DNA of 5,713 nt from Lachnospiraceae bacterium (GTDB lineage: Bacteria > Bacillota > Clostridia > Lachnospirales > Lachnospiraceae), in NCBI GenBank assembly GCA_003446735.1, contig DMCJ01000062.1, positions 1 to 5,713 of the forward strand, in the 5' to 3' direction. The first letter of the stretch is position 1. The number at the start of each line of letters is the position of its first letter. Below are positions 1 to 5,713 of this stretch, piece after piece. Below the pieces are notes generated by a model. The model did not search any database and had not been told where the DNA came from. It was given only the letters and a program-made list of their open reading frames with translations. The position numbers and the translations under genes were made by a program.

Positions 1-278
1 GTTATGACCCTGCCCTCGTGGTCGTGCTCCTCGATACCGATCCCGTATGTCACGCTCAGAGGATGAACTTTTGTAAAAACGGCAGTTCCGGAATAGCCTT
101 TCTTCTCGGCGTAGTTATAATACTGTTCGTATCCGGGAAGATCGAGGGTTATCTGCCCCTCCTGCATCTTTGTCTCCTGAAGACAGAATACATCGGCATC
201 AAGTTCTTTAAAGCTGTCCATAAAGCCCTTGCCGTAGACTGCGCGAAGTCCGTTTACATTCCACGATATAAGTTTCAT
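1..278 (-). CDS. xth: Exodeoxyribonuclease III (AP endonuclease), 5' part only
   Basis: Partial gene; the window ends after 92 codons of what is usually a roughly 250-270 residue protein. The family is a Mg-dependent cytoplasmic DNA-repair enzyme of the exonuclease-endonuclease-phosphatase fold. It cuts 5' to abasic sites and degrades duplex DNA from 3' ends. The translation opens MKLISWNVNGLRA, the first beta-strand motif with the conserved Asn (N7). It continues with DVFCLQETKMQ, carrying the metal-binding Glu (E35). Further on come GYEQYYNYAEKKGYSGTA and EEHDHEGRVI, both typical of clostridial ExoIII. The ATG at 276-278 is chosen because the protein begins exactly at the family N-terminus and a ribosome binding site lies just upstream. 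It sits behind the chemoreceptor terminator, so it probably has its own promoter, but I could not identify one. Only the N-terminal half of the fold is visible, so the catalytic Asp and His near the C-terminus cannot be checked. Confidence 0.95.
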   Translation of the reverse strand, partial: MKLISWNVNGLRAVYGKGFMDSFKELDADVFCLQETKMQEGQITLDLPGYEQYYNYAEKKGYSGTAVFTKVHPLSVTYGIGIEEHDHEGRVI

Positions 279-284
279 GATTTA

Positions 285-294
285 CCCTTTCTCC
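285..294 (-). promoter_or_regulatory. Ribosome binding site of xth
   Basis: On the minus strand GGAGAAAGGG ends 6 nt before the ATG. The AGAAAGG part is complementary to the 3' end of 16S rRNA. It supports the start at 278. Confidence 0.65.
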
Positions 295-341
295 GGTCAT
301 CCGGAAGTTTTCTTTTCGGATCAAAAGGACATATAACTGTC

Positions 342-371
342 AAAAAGGCGGTACACTTAGTGCGTACCGCC
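342..371 (-). terminator. Intrinsic terminator after the chemoreceptor gene
   Basis: On the minus strand an 8-bp perfect GC-rich stem, GGCGGTAC/GTACCGCC (364-371 with 347-354), encloses a 9-nt loop and is followed directly by TTTTT (346-342). It lies about 65 bp after the chemoreceptor stop and before xth, so it should separate the two transcription units. The plus-strand side has no immediate T-run after the stem, which fixes the direction. Confidence 0.85.
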
Positions 372-435
372 CATAATGTCTTTTTATGCTCAGAATGCTG
401 AGCTAAGTTGCAGTGAACCGGATATCCTCTTACGA

Positions 436-2157
436 TCAGAGTGTGAAGAACTGAATATCCTCATCCAGCTTGTGGGAGAGATCATGGAGCTGGAGTGCTG
501 CATTTGAGAGAAGTCCTACCGTTGCATTTAATTCCTGCATGGAAGCGGTGGTCTGCTGCGTAGCGGCTGCATTCTCCTGGGATAATGCGGAGAGGTTCTG
601 GATGATGTCCACGACCGTAACTCTCGCATTGTCACATTCGGTAGCCTGGTTGTTGATGGTCGCCGTACTGCCGCCTGCGGCATCGATACCTTCGTTTACA
701 GCATCGAATTTGCTGACCGCGTTCCTCATCTTCTCCTGCTGTACTACAACATCTTTCCTTAAATCATCCGTAACTTTTAAGGTATTCGCACTGTCTTCGG
801 AAAGTGTCTTTATGATCTGGCTTATCTGATTTGCACTGTTGGTCGATTCCTCGGCAAGCTTCTGGATCTGGGATGCAACCACTGCAAAACCGCGTCCGGC
901 TTCTCCGGCTCTTGCGGCCTCGATGGATGCATTTAAGGATAAGAGGTTGGTCTCATCGGCGATATCGGTTATCATCTCAAGAGCCTTGCTTATTATCTCA
1001 ACGCTCTTGTCCGTTCTTTCGACGTTTTCCGCAACCTTCTCTATGGCCTGTGCCGTATGCTCGTTGCTGACCCGCAGTTCATCCATATTGGATCCGGCTT
1101 CGTTACCGGCCTCCTGCATCGAATTGGAAACTTCAAAGAGTCCGTTTACGCTCTGGGCGATCTGTTCGATCTGGAATCCCATATCGGAAACAAGCTGCGT
1201 AGCATGCTCGACTTCCTCGGCCTGGGTAATGGCACCCTTACTTATCTCTTCCACCGCTCTTGAAACTTCATCGGCAGTCTCACTGGTCTGTGATGACATC
1301 CGCCCCAATTCTGCAGCTTCATTTCTAAGTACGTTGGACGCTTCCTGTATGTCACCCAATATGCTGCCGAGTTTCTCAACCGTGCGTTTCTGAGCCCTGC
1401 CCATAATGCCGATCTCATCATTTCTCTTAAGTATCTTTTCGGAAACCTCTACGGTAAGATCACCGTTTGATATCCGGTCAAGCACTTCCTCGGCATTTAC
1501 TATGGCATTTACAATCCTTCTTGTTATGAGATATACGATAGCACATACTATGGCAACAAGAATAACACTTAGAATAAGCATATTTCTGATCGATGTATTT
1601 ATATATGTTTCCACCTCCAGTGAAGGTTCTCCGGCAAAGAACATACCAACTATGGATCCGTCGGAATTCCTGGCCGGAACATATACCGCATAGAAGGGCT
1701 GGCCGTTTATGACAAGGTCGGTAGCTTCGAATATCTCGCCTCTGTTTATTACGGCATCTACCACCTTTTCGGAAGCCTTGGTATCTATCATTCTCTCTCC
1801 GGTATCCTTATCAAAGAGAGTCGTTGCTTTTCTCGTATCTCCATAGAAGAAGGTATATTCAACCTCGGTATTCTCCGAGTAGGCATCCATCCTCTCGGGC
1901 CTTGCCGAAATATTGTAAGCTCCTTTGTAGAGATTTCCGTTTTCATCTAATGTGTAATCCCCTTCGGCTCTTTCTTCAAAGCCTGCCTGAACGGCATATG
2001 CTCCGTTCCTAAGTCCATCGAGGAACTCCTGCTGCAAACCGCTCTTTATCTTGCCGGCCGCATAGATGACAAGAATAAGCGAGAGTCCTATGATAGGGAT
2101 AATCGTCATGCAAAGCATCTGCTTTAAGAGTCCGAATTTGACCTTCTTCTCCCCCAT
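436..2157 (-). CDS. Methyl-accepting chemotaxis protein with single Cache sensor domain
   Basis: A 573-residue transmembrane chemoreceptor. It should bind a ligand outside the cell and control the CheA kinase inside. Order of parts: short basic N-terminus; first membrane helix about 12-35; extracytoplasmic sensor about 36-190; second membrane helix about 193-213; HAMP about 213-267; coiled-coil signalling domain 267-573. The sensor contains LFDKDTGERMIDTKAS, then GQPFYAVYVPARNSDGS and GMFFAGEP, the pattern of single Cache domains. The signalling tip (about 398-426) has IADETNLLSLNASIEAARAG and GRGFAVVA, nearly consensus. By arm length the hairpin is close to the 44-heptad class (inference). 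Glu/Gln- and Ala-rich segments near 288-320 and 522-545 are where methylation sites would be expected. There is no C-terminal CheR/CheB-tethering pentapeptide; the protein ends QFFTL. The ligand cannot be told from sequence. No other chemotaxis gene is in the window; the gene appears to be a single-gene unit with its own promoter and terminator. Confidence 0.96.
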   Translation of the reverse strand: MGEKKVKFGLLKQMLCMTIIPIIGLSLILVIYAAGKIKSGLQQEFLDGLRNGAYAVQAGFEERAEGDYTLDENGNLYKGAYNISARPERMDAYSENTEVEYTFFYGDTRKATTLFDKDTGERMIDTKASEKVVDAVINRGEIFEATDLVINGQPFYAVYVPARNSDGSIVGMFFAGEPSLEVETYINTSIRNMLILSVILVAIVCAIVYLITRRIVNAIVNAEEVLDRISNGDLTVEVSEKILKRNDEIGIMGRAQKRTVEKLGSILGDIQEASNVLRNEAAELGRMSSQTSETADEVSRAVEEISKGAITQAEEVEHATQLVSDMGFQIEQIAQSVNGLFEVSNSMQEAGNEAGSNMDELRVSNEHTAQAIEKVAENVERTDKSVEIISKALEMITDIADETNLLSLNASIEAARAGEAGRGFAVVASQIQKLAEESTNSANQISQIIKTLSEDSANTLKVTDDLRKDVVVQQEKMRNAVSKFDAVNEGIDAAGGSTATINNQATECDNARVTVVDIIQNLSALSQENAAATQQTTASMQELNATVGLLSNAALQLHDLSHKLDEDIQFFTL

Positions 2158-2166
2158 AAATTGTTT

Positions 2167-2174
2167 ACCTCCTT
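2167..2174 (-). promoter_or_regulatory. Ribosome binding site of the chemoreceptor gene
   Basis: A full-length Shine-Dalgarno AAGGAGGT on the minus strand, 9 nt before the ATG at 2157. It fixes the start codon and suggests strong translation, in contrast to the weak sites before the two envelope genes upstream. Confidence 0.9.
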
Positions 2175-2210
2175 AAAAGCAAAAATAGTATGTCTTGAAA
2201 TAACAATTAA

Positions 2211-2239
2211 ATATTAACATTTCATTCGGAAAAAGTCCA
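2211..2239 (-). promoter_or_regulatory. Candidate sigma-A promoter of the chemoreceptor gene
   Basis: On the minus strand a -35-like TGGACT (2239-2234, 4 of 6 matches to TTGACA) is followed after 17 nt by TAATAT (2216-2211, 4 of 6 to TATAAT). TGT stands just before it, giving an extended -10 (TGn). Transcription would begin near 2204, leaving a leader of roughly 45 nt with the strong ribosome binding site. The region is very AT-rich, so chance matches are likely. I looked for a flagellar sigma-28 type promoter and did not find a well-spaced one. Confidence 0.4.
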
Positions 2240-2340
2240 GAAAAAAAGGCTATTTAATCCCCAAAAAAAGCTCAGAAAGCACTCTCCCAAAGCGTACGAG
2301 TTTTAAATTGCACAAATGTGAAGCGCAGTAACAAACTCCC

Positions 2341-2362
2341 CCGGCTGCGGATCCGGCACCGG
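2341..2362 (-). terminator. Weak hairpin after the lipoprotein gene, possible terminator
   Basis: Ten bases past the lipoprotein stop, the minus strand can fold as CCGGTGC paired with GCA-G-CCGG. This is a 7-bp GC-rich stem with one bulged G and a loop of about 7 nt. What follows is GGGAGTTTG rather than a clean T-run, so it is a poor intrinsic terminator. It may be a partial terminator, an mRNA 3'-end stabiliser, or chance. Apart from this hairpin and the chemoreceptor promoter and ribosome binding site, I see nothing in 2158-2371. Confidence 0.25.
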
Positions 2363-2371
2363 TTCTTATTC

Positions 2372-4633
2372 TTAATCCAGTTTCAGCTTACCGAAGCGTT
2401 CCTTTAAGATGTCATAAGATTTTTTAAGTCTTTCGTGGAAGATCGGAGCATCCCAGTCATCCCAGGTATAATACTGCATGCTCGTAAGCTCATTATCGAC
2501 GGCAACGCCAACATTGATTCCGTCTATCTTCTCCCCGTCCAGATAGCCGTTCTTCCAGAAATCGGCCTCCACTTCCTTGGTGGAAGGGTCCCTGAATGAA
2601 AGGAGTCCCCAGGGGATCCTCATCTCCACGAAGCCGTCTCCGTAAACAAAGTCGGCAAGAGAATCGAAGATCTCGGAATCGGGGTCGGAGATACCGTATC
2701 TTAATTCTCCCGTTTCCATATGCTCCGCGTGCTTTGTCTTCCCCGTCATAGGATAAACCTGCTCGCGGTTAAGATTAAGATATATCGGAACGAACTTCTT
2801 ACTGTCCTTATCTCCCGGATCCACGGCTTCAAAAAGATCGTCGAATTTGCCGAAGGCAAAGGCATATCTGTCATAATAGCTGTGAACATAGACATGGCCT
2901 GAATCTTTTCCGTTTAAGTCTATTACAAAATCTACATCCTTATCGAATTTTATACCGTTATATTCATCCGAACCCGATTCGGGCGTTATATCAAGAGGGA
3001 TGATGATCCTGTTCGTATCGGGAAGGAGCTTATCACCCTTTACGCAGAAGTACATATATCTTTCATCCTGGTTTACATAAAGTTCGCAAGTCTCACTGGC
3101 ACATACCGGTGTGTCATTCTCCCATTCCTCAAAATCCCCGTCTAAAATGACCTTATCCCTTTTTCTTCCGGGATCAAAGGCCAAAAGTCCGTAATTCTGC
3201 TCGCTGGTCTGAATGTCACTCCAGAAAGGTCTTCTGTCGGGATCGGTATAGTCCATGGTATTCCATGTTCTTTTAAACCATTCGTCCTGCCATGTAAATA
3301 CAATTCCACCGCAATAGCCGTTTTCAAATATGTCCTTGGCCATATCGCTCAGGGCTTCGCCCTGCTCTTTTTCGTTCATATGACCCTGGTCATAGTGGGA
3401 AAAGGGATTCACATGGGTACATCCCCTTGAAGAAGGGACTCCGAACTCGGCTACCATTACCGGCATCGTATGAAGCGCCTTAAGCTCCTGAAGATAGGCT
3501 TCATAGGTATTTATATCGCCCTCTTTATCCCTGTGGTTTATATACCTGTCGGTAAGCACCATGAAGTCGGGATAATAGGGATATACGTGATAGCTTGCAA
3601 AAAGCCCTGCCTCAAAATCATCCTTGGGCTTTATATGCTCTATATTTATGCTGACGGCATCCTCTCTTTCAAAAAGAGGTTCCTCGGGATGATCCATCTC
3701 GTCGGCAGTAGGCCAGTTTGCTATGCTGACGGGCCTCTGCATGTGATATTTTTCGCTCTCGTATTTTACGGTTCCATCGCAGAGCTTAGTCAGAAATACG
3801 TGGAAAGCATCCGAATCCTCGGTATAGAAATATTCTCCTTCATAGGACTTAAGATCCGGATAAAGATCGTTCGTAGTCCCGACAAAAAGGGCATCGGATT
3901 CTATTCCGAGTATCCAGCCGAGCACATAATCGGATACATCCTTATCATATGATCCGTATGCTCTTCCCGGCCTTTTGTCTATCCTGCAGTCTCCGTGGAT
4001 TATATCGATCTGCTCCTTTGCCTCATCTATCGCATAATCAAGTACGTCAAAGGCATCCGAGGTCTCAAGAACCTTATCTTCGTCATACCACACGCCCATG
4101 ATAAGATAGAGTTTGTCATCGTGGGTATTGTTGTATTCATAAAACGCGTCGTAGAAATCCGGCATCATGGTTGTATAGATACGGACTGTATTGCAGTTCA
4201 TGTCCGCGATCATTTCAAACCACCTTAAGTAGGTCTGCTTATCTATCGCAAGCTCACCCGGGAAATAGCCCGGATATCCCGATCCTATGTTCACGCCGTT
4301 TAGATACGTGGGCTTAAATTCATTCCCGTCATATATGCATATATAGTTCTCGTTGGTCTTAAATGCATATTTATTTCCGCCTTTACCTTCAAAGAGCGGC
4401 TGGACAATCCTTTCTGCCACCACCTCATCCTCGGTTATCCCGGACTGGGTGATTATATCCATATCTTCTTCCGAAATATCGGGAAGATCCGAAAAATCCG
4501 CAGTATCGGCCTGTGTTTCGGGAATGTTTCCCGAAGCACAGCCCGATAAGAGTAATGTGATCATGAGATTTAAAACAAGCGCTGATATGACCGTTTTCTT
4601 TTTCGTTTTACTTTTCTGCATTTCTTTTAGCAT
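2372..4633 (-). CDS. Lipoprotein with clan GH-A-like TIM barrel and CBM9-like domain
   Basis: A 753-residue predicted cell-surface lipoprotein, probably a glycoside hydrolase. Residues 6-32 form a lipoprotein signal: basic KSKTKKK, a hydrophobic stretch, and lipobox L29-S-G-C32. An acidic linker (about 40-75) follows. From about 100 to 470 the layout matches clan GH-A barrels: YLNGVNIGSG (110-119) at strand 1, NTVRIY with R151 at strand 2, LGWILGIESD with E245 as likely acid/base at strand 4, SYHVYPYYPDF (347-357) at strand 6, PVMVAEFG with E396 as likely nucleophile at strand 7, and FTWQDEW with W448 at strand 8. The Asn usually just before the acid/base Glu is Ile244 here. The C-terminal part opens VILDGDFEEWEN (495-506), the start seen in CBM9-like sugar-binding domains, and runs to about 730. 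The substrate is unknown; GH family assignment is not possible by eye. The start is uncertain: Met1 has AAGGA only 1 nt away and AAAGGA 14 nt away, while Met5 (4621) has AAAGGA 13 nt away and gives a more usual signal peptide. It lies 32 bp after the hydrolase gene, probably cotranscribed. Confidence 0.8.
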   Translation of the reverse strand: MLKEMQKSKTKKKTVISALVLNLMITLLLSGCASGNIPETQADTADFSDLPDISEEDMDIITQSGITEDEVVAERIVQPLFEGKGGNKYAFKTNENYICIYDGNEFKPTYLNGVNIGSGYPGYFPGELAIDKQTYLRWFEMIADMNCNTVRIYTTMMPDFYDAFYEYNNTHDDKLYLIMGVWYDEDKVLETSDAFDVLDYAIDEAKEQIDIIHGDCRIDKRPGRAYGSYDKDVSDYVLGWILGIESDALFVGTTNDLYPDLKSYEGEYFYTEDSDAFHVFLTKLCDGTVKYESEKYHMQRPVSIANWPTADEMDHPEEPLFEREDAVSINIEHIKPKDDFEAGLFASYHVYPYYPDFMVLTDRYINHRDKEGDINTYEAYLQELKALHTMPVMVAEFGVPSSRGCTHVNPFSHYDQGHMNEKEQGEALSDMAKDIFENGYCGGIVFTWQDEWFKRTWNTMDYTDPDRRPFWSDIQTSEQNYGLLAFDPGRKRDKVILDGDFEEWENDTPVCASETCELYVNQDERYMYFCVKGDKLLPDTNRIIIPLDITPESGSDEYNGIKFDKDVDFVIDLNGKDSGHVYVHSYYDRYAFAFGKFDDLFEAVDPGDKDSKKFVPIYLNLNREQVYPMTGKTKHAEHMETGELRYGISDPDSEIFDSLADFVYGDGFVEMRIPWGLLSFRDPSTKEVEADFWKNGYLDGEKIDGINVGVAVDNELTSMQYYTWDDWDAPIFHERLKKSYDILKERFGKLKLD

Positions 4634-4665
4634 TTCCTTTTTACTTATCCTTTCAGTATCCGCGT

Positions 4666-5589
4666 TTATCTGAACTTAAATATATTTACTCCGGTCCTGT
4701 AATCATAATGCTCTATACCGGCTTCATCAAACTTAAACACATACCATCCGCAGTTATAGTCTCCGCCGGTCATCAGCCACTCGGGGGCATCAAAAAATGC
4801 GACTTTCGGCGCTATAGACTCATAGAATTCCACGGGGAGGGAATTATTTCCGTGATGACCGAGCTGGATATAGGTCGCGCTCATATCATCCTTAAATTCC
4901 CTGGTAAGATAATCCGCCATCTCGGCATTGTGGACATCGCCGAAATAAATAATGGAATCTTCTTTCCCGGAAAGCTTAAAGACCAAAGATGTATTGTTTA
5001 AAAGGTCCTGACTTTCAGGGTTTAATGTATCAAGGAGTGTTTTATCAAAGGTATTAAATATCTTTACCTTAAGTCCTGCTGCATTAAACTCTTCTCCTCT
5101 TTTGGGATGCTTTATCCTTTTATCCCCGTCCGTTATCTGCTTAAATGCGGTGTAGAACTGCGGTTCATCCCACCACTCGGCTTTTTCAAGATACATATCA
5201 AGATCGGGATCCGGACAATATATGTTTTTTATCTTAATGTTCCCCGGCTCATAATATATCCTGTTAAATGCACCCACATGATCTGCATGAAAATGTGTTA
5301 TGAACCAGTGATCGACGATACCTCCGTTATTTAATATAACATTTCTGACCTGGGTTTCATTTCCTTCCCATCCACCGTCTATTATCACAAATTCTCCGGT
5401 CTTATCGTTTTTTATCGAATAAAAAAGTCCCTGGGTATCCGTCGCATCGGGATATTGTATGAGCGTCCATGTCACCGGTTTTAAAGCCCAGTGCAAAATT
5501 GCGGCAAAAAGGACAATGGCCGCGGTCAAAACCATCATGACCCCGGCGTATTCCGTCTTTTTTATATCCGATACTTCTTTTTCTTTCAT
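4666..5589 (-). CDS. Membrane-anchored ComEC-type metallo-beta-lactamase-fold hydrolase
   Basis: A 307-residue protein. After a charged N-terminus (KEKE..KK) comes one membrane helix, about 16-36. Charge bias places the rest outside the cell. The remainder is one metallo-beta-lactamase-fold domain: IIDGG with D71, the metal motif THFHADH (H99, H101, D103, H104), NNTSLVF (198-204), YFGD with D218, and QLGHHGN with H245/H246. The NNTSLV and GHHG signatures are those of the hydrolase domain at the C-terminus of ComEC/Rec2 DNA-uptake proteins. Here it is free-standing, without the ComEC channel, so a role in competence is not implied. All metal ligands appear present, so it is probably an active hydrolase. 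A phosphodiester in DNA, a teichoic-acid-like polymer or phosphocholine-type decoration are possible substrates (inference). Its ATG overlaps the upstream stop as TAATG. The only Shine-Dalgarno-like GGGGAG is 15 nt away, so translation probably depends on coupling. An in-frame TAA two codons upstream rules out an earlier start. Confidence 0.88.
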   Translation of the reverse strand: MKEKEVSDIKKTEYAGVMMVLTAAIVLFAAILHWALKPVTWTLIQYPDATDTQGLFYSIKNDKTGEFVIIDGGWEGNETQVRNVILNNGGIVDHWFITHFHADHVGAFNRIYYEPGNIKIKNIYCPDPDLDMYLEKAEWWDEPQFYTAFKQITDGDKRIKHPKRGEEFNAAGLKVKIFNTFDKTLLDTLNPESQDLLNNTSLVFKLSGKEDSIIYFGDVHNAEMADYLTREFKDDMSATYIQLGHHGNNSLPVEFYESIAPKVAFFDAPEWLMTGGDYNCGWYVFKFDEAGIEHYDYRTGVNIFKFR

Positions 5590-5713
5590 TACTTATAACT
5601 TATGCTCCCCAGTGATGTATAAGCAGGAAGATCATCTACGAACGATCTTTCCGCCACTTCAAATAATATCACATCGGGATGTATATTATCCATATATTCT
5701 TTCATATTCTCAT
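5589..5713 (-). CDS. C-terminus of an AlgX/DHHW-type SGNH-hydrolase-like protein (partial)
   Basis: The last 40 codons of a gene that begins beyond the right edge, in the frame whose stop is TAA at 5591-5589. The readable end contains NIHPDVILFEVAERSFVDDL, followed by about 14 residues to a final SISYK. A terminal strand of the form 'PDVVI-x-x-x-x-ER-x-x-x-x-L' is common at the end of SGNH-like proteins of the AlgX/AlgJ, DltD and DHHW groups. Firmicutes often encode these beside an MBOAT O-acyltransferase for acetylating a surface polysaccharide. That identification rests on this short tail only, and no catalytic residue is visible. The gene overlaps the next one by a single base (TAATG), so the two are almost certainly cotranscribed and translationally coupled. 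Confidence 0.6.
   Translation of the reverse strand, partial: ENMKEYMDNIHPDVILFEVAERSFVDDLPAYTSLGSISYK

Noticed and set aside
308..326. Small CTTTT/AAAAG inverted repeat in the xth leader as a regulatory hairpin
   Set aside because: Five AT-dominated pairs in an AT-rich leader are expected by chance and do not involve the ribosome binding site.
335..346. TTGACA on the minus strand at the terminator tail as a -35 box for xth
   Set aside because: No acceptable -10 box lies 16-18 nt downstream; the hexamer comes from the terminator T-run.
18..401. Plus-strand open frame of 127 codons over the left edge
   Set aside because: It is the antisense of the exonuclease III gene plus the terminator; the protein resembles nothing and the minus-strand frame encodes clear ExoIII motifs.
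839..1393. Plus-strand open frame of 184 codons within the chemoreceptor
   Set aside because: Antisense shadow of the repetitive Ala/Ser/Glu-rich coiled coil; it is low-complexity Ser/Ala text with no ribosome binding site.
2250..2290. T-rich run on the minus strand (seven Ts) as a second terminator after the lipoprotein
   Set aside because: Only about three base pairs can form just before the run, too weak for an intrinsic terminator.
3142..3327. Minus-strand 61-codon frame overlapping the lipoprotein
   Set aside because: An out-of-frame shadow of the intact 753-codon gene on the same strand; there is no sign that the main frame is broken.
3470..3952. Plus-strand open frame of 160 codons, hydrophobic at its start
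   Set aside because: Lies wholly within the lipoprotein gene on the other strand. The apparent hydrophobic segments arise from complementing Asp/Tyr/Lys codons.

Overview
The window looks like a chromosomal segment of a Gram-positive anaerobe of the Clostridia, most likely Lachnospiraceae (Butyrivibrio/Roseburia-like). Four signs point there. The lipoprotein signal has a Gram-positive style. Ribosome binding sites are strong where present (AAGGAGGT). The exonuclease III N-terminus reads like clostridial homologues. ATA, CTT and AAG codons are frequent and base composition is close to balanced. The taxonomic call is inference from sequence style, not from a search.

Every supported gene lies on the minus strand, so transcription runs from right to left. 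From the right edge: (i) the last 40 codons of an AlgX/DHHW-type SGNH-hydrolase-like protein (5589-5713); (ii) a membrane-anchored, outward-facing metallo-beta-lactamase-fold hydrolase of ComEC type (4666-5589), whose ATG shares one base with the preceding stop codon; (iii) 32 bp further on, a 753-residue lipoprotein with a clan GH-A-like TIM barrel and a CBM9-like C-terminal domain (2372-4633). These three look like one operon working at the cell surface, plausibly in making, modifying or trimming an exopolysaccharide or wall glycopolymer.

A 214-bp intergenic region follows. It holds only a weak hairpin after the lipoprotein gene, and then a promoter and a strong ribosome binding site for a single Cache-domain chemoreceptor (436-2157). 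The chemoreceptor ends before a convincing intrinsic terminator (342-371). The left edge holds the first 92 codons of exodeoxyribonuclease III (1-278).

The chemoreceptor and exonuclease are ordinary members of known families. The part worth a closer look is the right half: three envelope enzymes in tight order, one with an atypical residue beside its likely acid/base catalyst. No RNA genes, CRISPR arrays, mobile elements or notable repeats were seen.
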